Of a stretch of 39,562 bases of DNA, positions 34,492 through 39,562 are shown piece after piece (within the stretch, counting starts at the first letter, position 1; every line of letters starts with the position of its first letter). The notes under the pieces were generated by a model, which saw nothing but the letters and a program-made list of their open reading frames with translations, was not told the DNA's origin and ran no database searches. Source of the DNA: Verrucomicrobiales bacterium. GTDB lineage: Bacteria; Verrucomicrobiota; Verrucomicrobiia; Verrucomicrobiales; DEV007. A program made the position numbers and the translations under genes. The stretch lies in assembly GCA_021648365.1 (NCBI GenBank), contig JAKISY010000036.1:1-39562 (forward strand). Reading direction: 5' to 3'.

Positions 34492-34770
34492 TCAGGCTGG
34501 GCAGTGACGAGGTTCGATCTCGATTAGTTGAGCTTCATGTGCCCTGACGGAGAGCAGTGAACCTCGAACAGAAATCTCTAAGGGATCGCCTAGTGGGGCT
34601 CGTCGGACTAGGTTGACGGGCGTGCCTGGCAGCATTCCGAGTTCGCGAAAACGGATAAAACAATCGTCGCTACTAGCAAAATGACTGATCACGGCTTTAT
34701 CTCCAGGCTCAAGATCGACTAGAGTTTCAGTGATGGTGTGGTTTTGTGATAAAGATAAATCGGATTTCAT
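34492..34770 (-). CDS. feoA: Ferrous iron transport protein FeoA
   Basis: A 92-residue cytosolic SH3-like protein that supports FeoB. The pattern LVDLEPGDKAVISHF, RFRELGMLPGTPVNLVRRAPLGDPLEISVRG, LSVRAHEAQLIEIE is typical. I use the ATG at 34770; an open frame upstream to 34932 lacks family sequence and would run through the Fur-like site. It is the first gene of the feo operon. Confidence 0.9.
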   Translation of the reverse strand: MKSDLSLSQNHTITETLVDLEPGDKAVISHFASSDDCFIRFRELGMLPGTPVNLVRRAPLGDPLEISVRGSLLSVRAHEAQLIEIEPRHCPA

Positions 34771-34785
34771 ATCAAAAATGCCCTT

Positions 34786-34805
34786 AATGAGAATGAGTCT
34801 CAATT
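34786..34805 (-). promoter_or_regulatory. Fur-box-like site upstream of feoA
   Basis: On the minus strand this reads AATTGAGACTCATTCTCATT, with the palindromic TGAGA…TCTCA core of iron-responsive Fur boxes. It lies 15 bases upstream of the feoA start, where bound Fur would block transcription when iron is plentiful. The call rests on sequence resemblance and context. Confidence 0.65.
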
Positions 34806-34990
34806 GCAGTAAGGTATATGAGTTCTTTGAATATGATAGTGGAAAGTTTGATTTTTTGCTTTTCTGGTGGGGAAATGCGTGGGTTCTGTGCAATAAATGC
34901 GCATTGATAGAAAGGGGGCGCGAATCCGCCATGAGGCTTGAGTATGAGCGTGCTTGATAGGTGGGTTATGAAAGGTAGGCTGTGGGTGAT

Positions 34991-36055
34991 ATGAAAAATG
35001 GATTCAACCAATGCAGAGAGTTGCTCGTTTTGACTGTAGCCTGTTTTTTGTTTAGCTATCATGGAGCAGGTGTGACTTTTGCTGCAGTGCAAAAAAAACA
35101 GCCGAATGTTTTGCTCATCATGGTGGATGATATGGGCTTTTCGGATATAGGGTGTTATGGAGGAGAGGTGGATACGCCAAATCTGGATCGCTTGGCGGCC
35201 GGTGGATTGAGGTTTACGCAGTTTTATAATACGGGGCGTTGTTGGCCGACTCGGGCGGCGCTGATGACGGGGCGATATCCTCACGATGTGGGTCATGCGA
35301 TGATGTTTGGCAGAGATGCGCCTCGGGCTTATCGTGGGACGACTAAAGAGCAGGCGTTGATGATTCCCGAGGTGCTGAAGCCATTAGGTTATCGGACGTA
35401 TCATGTGGGTAAGTGGCATTTGCATAACCGGGGAAAGGGGGCGGAAGCGGCGGCATCGTGGCCACTCGGCAGGGGCTTCGATCGTTCGTATTGTGTGAAA
35501 CGTCAGGATAATTTTTTCAATCCCAAAATCATGCTGGATGAACACCATGTGATCAAACGGCCCGGTGATCAGGATGCGGATTATTATATCACACGTGCTT
35601 TCACGGATCGAACCCTTCATTACCTCGATGAACATCAGGCCTACCATCGCGATGAGCCATTTTTTTTGTATCTGGCACACACGGCTCCGCATTTTCCTTT
35701 GCATGCTTTGCCAGAGGATGTGGCGAGATTTCGTGAACGCTACCGTGTGGGCTGGGATGTGATTCGTCAGCAACGTCTGCAGCGGATGCAGAAGATGGGC
35801 ATTTTGAAAGCGAAGCTCTCGTCACGCGACCCCGATGCGGTGGCTTGGGAGTCTTTGACGGCGGCGGAGCAGGATGAGTGGTCGGGACGCATGGCGGTGC
35901 ATGCGGCGATGATCTATCGGATCGATGTGGAAACGGCGCGAGCGGAGGGGATGAAAGAGGCGTGGAATAAGTGGGCGAAAGAGCAACAGGTGCTACCTTG
36001 GGCTGCTTTGAAAAAGTGGGCGCCTGTTTATTCAAAGGATTATAGGATGAAATAA
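34991..36055 (+). CDS. Sulfatase with internal deletion, probably inactive
   Basis: A 354-residue exported member of the arylsulfatase family (signal peptide near residues 9–33). The N-terminal half is complete: NVLLIMVDDMGFSDIGCYG, the formylglycine site C84-W-P-T-R, and GKWHL. The usual 450–500 residues are not reached. After HAAMIYRID, where homologues continue through the metal-binding DNGG block, the sequence jumps to VETARAEGMKEAWNKWAKE, which looks like the extreme C-terminus of the family. About 100–150 residues including essential metal ligands appear deleted in frame. GTG 34982 is an alternative start. I expect no normal sulfatase activity. Confidence 0.75.
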   Translation: MKNGFNQCRELLVLTVACFLFSYHGAGVTFAAVQKKQPNVLLIMVDDMGFSDIGCYGGEVDTPNLDRLAAGGLRFTQFYNTGRCWPTRAALMTGRYPHDVGHAMMFGRDAPRAYRGTTKEQALMIPEVLKPLGYRTYHVGKWHLHNRGKGAEAAASWPLGRGFDRSYCVKRQDNFFNPKIMLDEHHVIKRPGDQDADYYITRAFTDRTLHYLDEHQAYHRDEPFFLYLAHTAPHFPLHALPEDVARFRERYRVGWDVIRQQRLQRMQKMGILKAKLSSRDPDAVAWESLTAAEQDEWSGRMAVHAAMIYRIDVETARAEGMKEAWNKWAKEQQVLPWAALKKWAPVYSKDYRMK

Positions 36056-36081
36056 GAATGATAGACGATAGGAGTGCTTAG

Positions 36082-36954
36082 ATGGATTTGTTTTGGATTA
36101 AAAAAGTGGTATCGATGTTTTTGGATCCAGTGCCGGTGGTGCTGGTGATGATGGTGGTGGGATGGCTGTGTTTGTTTTGGTCGCGACGGGTTTGGCGTGA
36201 CATGGCTGAAGTCGTGGAGGGAACGGTAGCTGCCGACTACAGCGTTGCTAAAAAGAAGGGGAGGTATAGTGGCTTGGGGATGCTGCTTATTTTTTTAGCA
36301 GCATGTTTGTTATACTTTTGCAGCACGGGGTGGGTAGCGAATAAACTCTTTTATGCATTGGAAAAGCAGTATCCTCCACTACAGTTGGAGGATGAAGAAG
36401 TTCTGAAATTGCGTCCTGAATTCATCGTGGTATTATCAGGTTCGCATGTTTATTTCCCTGAGCGTCCAATCACTTCACGCTTGGCGGGTGCAACTTCGGC
36501 TAGGTTGATGGAAGGGCTTCGGATTCATCAATCCTTCCCTGCGTCAAAGATGGTGATGACAGGCGGGGTGATGGAAAAAGGGTGGCCTTCGGTGGCGAGT
36601 GAGATGGGCGAGATGGCTAAAATACTGGGATTGAGCGGAGAAGCGATCTTGGAGGAGACGTCGAGGGATACCAAGGAGAATGCCAGTAAGTTGAAAAACA
36701 TCTTACTGGGCAAGTCCTTCATTTTAGTCACTTCGGCTTACCACATGCCTCGTGCGATGGCGCTGTTTCGTGGTCAGGGATTGAAGCCTATTGCGGCGTG
36801 CGCTGATCTCAAACGCTGGCCTCGGAATAACTTCAAATACGATCAGTTAATACCTAGTTCTAAAAATCTGAACTATGTTGGGGTGGCTTTGCACGAGTAT
36901 GTAGGCTTGCTGTGGGCAGGTCTGCGGGGGCAATTGGGTGAGGATGCTAAGTAG
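36082..36954 (+). CDS. ElyC/SanA/YdcF-family (DUF218) membrane protein
   Basis: A 290-residue inner-membrane protein. Two spans (about 14–34 and 68–88) are followed by a DUF218 domain outside the membrane: FIVVLSGSHVYFP, ATSARLMEGLRIHQSFPASKMVMTGG, EETSRDTKENA, FILVTSAYHMPRAMALF. Topology and length match ElyC, linked in E. coli to peptidoglycan and lipid-carrier metabolism. It follows the sulfatase by 26 bases, and the next gene on the same strand is 66 bases downstream. Confidence 0.85.
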   Translation: MDLFWIKKVVSMFLDPVPVVLVMMVVGWLCLFWSRRVWRDMAEVVEGTVAADYSVAKKKGRYSGLGMLLIFLAACLLYFCSTGWVANKLFYALEKQYPPLQLEDEEVLKLRPEFIVVLSGSHVYFPERPITSRLAGATSARLMEGLRIHQSFPASKMVMTGGVMEKGWPSVASEMGEMAKILGLSGEAILEETSRDTKENASKLKNILLGKSFILVTSAYHMPRAMALFRGQGLKPIAACADLKRWPRNNFKYDQLIPSSKNLNYVGVALHEYVGLLWAGLRGQLGEDAK

Positions 36955-37020
36955 TGTTTTTAGCTTTGAATATGGTCGCAAATGAGGTAAATCATCAAGT
37001 AATAAAGACGTAACAATATT

Positions 37021-38073
37021 ATGGACTACCGAAAAATACCCCGCAGTGATTTGAATGTGAGTGTGATTTGCCTCGGCACGATGACTTGGGGCGAGCAAAA
37101 TACTGAGGCGGAGGGGCATGAGCAAATGGACTATGCACTGGAGCAAGGGGTGAATTTTTTTGATACCGCGGAGATGTATCCTGTGCCACCAGTGGCGGAG
37201 ACTTGTCATCGCACGGAGCAGATCATTGGCACTTGGTTTGCTGCGCGCAAAAATAGAGATAAGGTGATTTTGGCGAGCAAAGCGGTGGGGCCAGGGGATC
37301 ATGTGAGTCATATTCGTGGTGGGGAGGTGCGTCTCGATCGCAAACATTTGATGGAGGCATTGGAGGGGAGTTTGCGGCGTCTGAAAACTGATTATTTGGA
37401 TTTGTACCAGTTGCATTGGCCTGAACGCACGGTGCCGATTTTTGGGGGGCGGGATTATTCTGCACCGAAAGCAGGTAAGGGGGGAGAAGGCTTGGTGTCG
37501 ATCGAAGAGACGCTGGAGGTGTTGGAGGAAATCCGCCAATCGGGCAAGGTGCGCTATTTTGGACTATCGAATGAAACATCGTGGGGCACGATGAAGTATA
37601 TCCGAGTGGCTGAAGATAAAGGTTACCCGAGAATTTTGACGATTCAAAATTCCTACAGTTTGCTCAATCGCAGCTTTGATGGGGGCTTGTCTGAGATTTG
37701 TCATGAAGAAGAGGTGCGTTTGTTAGCCTATTCTCCACTAGCTTTCGGGCGTCTGTCGGGTAAGTATCTCAATGGTGCGAAGCCTGAAGGGGCGCGGTGT
37801 ACCTTGTGGGATCGTTTTGCTCGATATAACGGCCCTAATTCAGATGCGGCGGTGGCGGAGTATGTGCGCATAGCCAAAGCTGCTGGGCTGGATCCCGCAC
37901 AGATGGCGCTGGCTTGGATCAATGAACGTCCCCACGTAGCGGCGAACATCATTGGTGCGACCACTATGGATCAACTGCGTGACAACATTGCTAGTATCGA
38001 TGTCAAGCTGGATGGGGAAGTGCGGCGTCAGATTGAGAAGGTTCACCATAGATTTCCTAATCCCTGCCCATAA
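37021..38073 (+). CDS. tas: Tas-like NADP(H)-dependent aldo-keto reductase
   Basis: A 350-residue cytosolic TIM-barrel reductase closely resembling E. coli Tas over its whole length (LGTMTWGEQNTEAE, AEMYPVPP, DYLDLYQLHWP, IQNSYSLLNRSF, LAYSPLAFGRLSGKYLNGAKP, GATTMDQLRDNI). The catalytic tetrad is Asp48, Tyr53, Lys87 and His132. The physiological substrate of Tas is not certain. A gap of about 48 bases separates it from the convergent P-loop gene. Confidence 0.9.
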   Translation: MDYRKIPRSDLNVSVICLGTMTWGEQNTEAEGHEQMDYALEQGVNFFDTAEMYPVPPVAETCHRTEQIIGTWFAARKNRDKVILASKAVGPGDHVSHIRGGEVRLDRKHLMEALEGSLRRLKTDYLDLYQLHWPERTVPIFGGRDYSAPKAGKGGEGLVSIEETLEVLEEIRQSGKVRYFGLSNETSWGTMKYIRVAEDKGYPRILTIQNSYSLLNRSFDGGLSEICHEEEVRLLAYSPLAFGRLSGKYLNGAKPEGARCTLWDRFARYNGPNSDAAVAEYVRIAKAAGLDPAQMALAWINERPHVAANIIGATTMDQLRDNIASIDVKLDGEVRRQIEKVHHRFPNPCP

Positions 38074-38121
38074 TCAGAGGCTGGTGGGATGAGAAGTGGG
38101 ATGGCGGCTTCAGGTTTAATC

Positions 38122-38838
38122 CTAAGCTGTGAGGATCCGGTGAGACTTGGAGTTTTTGGGCAGCACGTATTCACCAGTGCCTTGGATGGCTTTGCTGACT
38201 TGTTCGAGCCACTGCATGGCTGCGACTTCTACAAATCGCGGTAGTTGATCCAGTTGGGTCAGAGCTTGTGACAGGGTGAGGTCATGAGATTCTAATGCGG
38301 TTGCCAAGTCAGGATTGAGCGGCGGCATTTCAAAGTGCAAGGCGCCTAAATAGTCGGTGACTTTGGCGGCGTAACTTCCCTCCCAAGGCAGAACCTTGCT
38401 GCGATGGCTAGCACCATTGAAATGCGGAATCACATAATCTGCGCTATCTGAAAATAACTCTGCGAGTTCGATGAGCTCGTTATGGCACTGTGGAGTGTCG
38501 TGACAGGGAATCACTAAGGTCATGGATGCGTCGATCTCTGCCAATACGGTGTCCACTTCATGCTCTTCAAAGAAGTCTGCCCAGATTCTGGCGGCACCAC
38601 TTTTGACATCTAAGATCACCACCTCATTGCGATCGATGGATCGAATCAGTTGAGAGATTTCCAGCTCCTCGTCAAAATCCCAGTAATCACCGGAGAAGTT
38701 CTCGTTCACATCCTCTTCATCGGTAGTGATGAAGGAATGTTTAACTTCTTGGTTATTTAGAAGGTGTTGGAAGGATAGGGCGAATGTGGATTTGCCAGAT
38801 CCCTCTAGGTCGTTTGTGACAACAATCAGCTTTTTCAT
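38122..38838 (-). CDS. ParA/MinD-like P-loop nucleotide-binding protein
   Basis: A 238-residue soluble protein with an N-terminal P-loop, VVTNDLEGSGKST (EGSGKST at 12–18). Next come an acidic segment (TTDEEDVNENFSGDYWDFDEE), VVILDVKSG in the Walker B position, and MTLVIPCHDTPQ. It resembles the CobQ/ParA/MinD nucleotide-binding class rather than a true partition protein, as no DNA-binding part is seen. In related genomes such proteins often sit near mobile or regulatory genes; here it stands alone. Function unknown. Confidence 0.7.
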   Translation of the reverse strand: MKKLIVVTNDLEGSGKSTFALSFQHLLNNQEVKHSFITTDEEDVNENFSGDYWDFDEELEISQLIRSIDRNEVVILDVKSGAARIWADFFEEHEVDTVLAEIDASMTLVIPCHDTPQCHNELIELAELFSDSADYVIPHFNGASHRSKVLPWEGSYAAKVTDYLGALHFEMPPLNPDLATALESHDLTLSQALTQLDQLPRFVEVAAMQWLEQVSKAIQGTGEYVLPKNSKSHRILTA

Positions 38839-38863
38839 ATTGAAATAGTTAAGATTTATTGAA

Positions 38864-38890
38864 ATTATAGAAAACTTAAGTATTTATCAA
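38864..38890 (-). promoter_or_regulatory. Candidate promoter of the P-loop gene
   Basis: On the minus strand TTGATA (38885–38890) and TATAAT (38864–38869) are separated by 15 bases, a short spacer. The −10 hexamer is perfect. It lies 26 bases upstream of the ATG at 38838. Confidence 0.4.
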
Positions 38891-38932
38891 GTCTTTTTTT
38901 ACAAAAGTTTTGAGGAGGAGGGAGTATGATCT

Positions 38933-39123
38933 GATGGTAATCGTCACAATCATGATGACTTGCCAGTGATCCTGGCGGGTAAGGGTGGCGGCAAGTTACG
39001 TGCGGGTCGTCATTTGACGGCGGCGCAGTCGGTGCCGATGACTAACCTGTATTTGTCGCTGCTGGATAAGATGGGTGTGCAGCAAGAGCGCTTGGGGGAT
39101 AGCAGTGGGCGTTTTGATTTAGG
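38933..39123 (+). pseudogene. C-terminal remnant of a DUF1552 protein
   Basis: The frame reads DGNRHNHDDLPVILAG, then GGGKLRAGRHLT, then VPMTNLYLSLLDKMGV and RLGDSSGRFDL, the characteristic end of DUF1552 proteins (secreted proteins of Planctomycetota/Verrucomicrobiota, usually paired with DUF1592/DUF1588 proteins). The rest of the gene is absent. Just upstream, GGGAGTATGATCT may encode the preceding GSM… residues after a frameshift. Downstream the frame continues to a TAA at 39175 with unrelated residues. Confidence 0.75.
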
Positions 39124-39181
39124 GCGGGGGTTTGTAACCAGTGGTTTCACCTTGTGCTACATTTTTACGGAATAAGGAGAG

Positions 39182-39212
39182 GAACCGCAGATGATCGCAG
39201 ATGAAGAGTAAA
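39182..39212. repeat. Dispersed CGCAGAT repeat, short copy
   Basis: GAACCGCAGATG, ATCGCAGATGAAGAGTAAA. It shares its beginning and end with the longer copy at 25575–25614, lacking the middle CGCAGAT unit. Confidence 0.65.
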
Positions 39213-39239
39213 GGGGCGCTGGAGACTGCTATTCGATTT

Positions 39240-39397
39240 GGAGCCGCGCAAAAATAACTTACCCAACTCTGCTTCGATTTTTGCCTGGCTTCTGCGTTGG
39301 AATCCGACTCATTTAGCCCGCTAAACTCTGTCAGATTCCGCCTTGAAGCCAAACAAAACTCTTTGCTGAGTTAAGTAATTTATTTTTTCGCAACTCC
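39240..39397. repeat. 158-bp imperfect inverted-repeat element
   Basis: The left half starts GGAGCCGCGCAAAAATAA and the right half, reverse-complemented, starts GGAGTTGCGAAAAAATAA. The two 79-base halves agree at roughly 70% of positions, meeting at the palindrome TTTAGC-CC-GCTAAA (39312–39325). Six mismatches are C in the left half against T in the reverse-complemented right half, which become G·U pairs in a minus-strand transcript. It contains no credible gene and may be a MITE-like element or encode a structured RNA. Confidence 0.65.
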
Positions 39398-39424
39398 TAA
39401 TACCATTTTTAACGATCAGAAAAC

Positions 39425-39562
39425 TTATCGATTTCCCTTATCTTCCGCAGCTAGCTTTTTTAATAAGTCTTGGCTCTTCTCGGAGAGTTGGGAGATGGGG
39501 TAAGGGTATATTTTCCCACCTTTAAGTCGGAGCAATGCGGAGTCATCCTCGATCTTCAGGAA
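39425..39562 (-). CDS. C-terminal end of an SHD1-like protein (partial)
   Basis: Only the last 45 codons are in the window; the gene continues past its right edge. The visible end, EDDSALLRLKGGKIYPYPIS, then QLSEKSQDLLKKLAAE, resembles the SHD1 pattern (V.L…G….i….LS..D), also present in the metallopeptidase at 181. The stop is TAA (complement of 39425–39427). Confidence 0.6.
   Translation of the reverse strand, partial: FLKIEDDSALLRLKGGKIYPYPISQLSEKSQDLLKKLAAEDKGNR

Noticed and set aside
38122..38838. Plasmid partition protein ParA
   Set aside because: No ParB partner, centromere-like repeats or DNA-binding part, and the surroundings look chromosomal.

Overview
The window looks like a chromosomal segment of a Verrucomicrobiota bacterium. 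The indications are an SLA1-homology (SHD1)-like N-terminal domain on a secreted metallopeptidase, a partial SHD1-like gene at the right edge, a DUF1552 remnant, a sulfatase, an isochorismatase–ThuA fusion, a secreted Gfo/Idh/MocA protein, and intergenic regions full of short hairpin and heptamer repeats. The phylum call is an inference from gene content. I saw no rRNA, tRNA or CRISPR.

Layout. 0.2–4.9 kb: secreted metallopeptidase, repeat-rich gap, small lipoprotein (minus), AAA_14/DUF4143-type ATPase whose promoter lies inside a 69-bp inverted repeat, and a family 2 glycosyltransferase. 5.0–15.8 kb: the most unusual locus. An SDR gene abuts a 3062-residue synthase, ordered NMO-like ×2 – KS – AT – ACP – KR – DH – phosphopantetheinyl transferase – NRPS condensation domain – carrier, then a thioesterase in the same reading frame after a single TGA. 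15.85–20.4 kb (minus): truncated beta-helix protein, DUF3817 membrane protein, Gfo/Idh/MocA oxidoreductase, GH63-like glucosidase. 20.5–25.6 kb: isochorismatase–ThuA fusion between two diverged ~180-bp direct repeats, DUF2237 protein, SWIM/SNF2 helicase. 25.7–32.2 kb: galactose mutarotase (minus), two coupled secreted proteins, a TpsB/ShlB-type outer-membrane transporter without a visible TpsA partner, a cluster of hairpin repeats, a polytopic membrane protein. 32.2–34.8 kb (minus): feoA–feoB–Cys-rich protein with a Fur-box-like site. 35–39.6 kb: internally deleted sulfatase, ElyC/YdcF-like protein, Tas-like aldo-keto reductase, ParA-like P-loop protein (minus), DUF1552 remnant, a 158-bp inverted-repeat element, partial SHD1-like gene.

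How it works together. The SDR, synthase and thioesterase look like one transcription unit for an iteratively built acyl chain. Chain extension (KS/AT/ACP), reduction (KR, DH and an FMN-type enoyl reductase-like domain) and carrier activation (built-in PPTase) are on one polypeptide. A condensation domain and a PCP-like carrier then imply coupling to an amine or alcohol before thioesterase release. No adenylation domain is visible, so the acceptor is unknown. The Feo genes form a ferrous-iron uptake operon. The remaining genes fit a polysaccharide- and sugar-processing lifestyle. Several genes are visibly decaying (beta-helix, sulfatase, DUF1552, DUF2237 copy), which suggests repeated rearrangement around short repeats.
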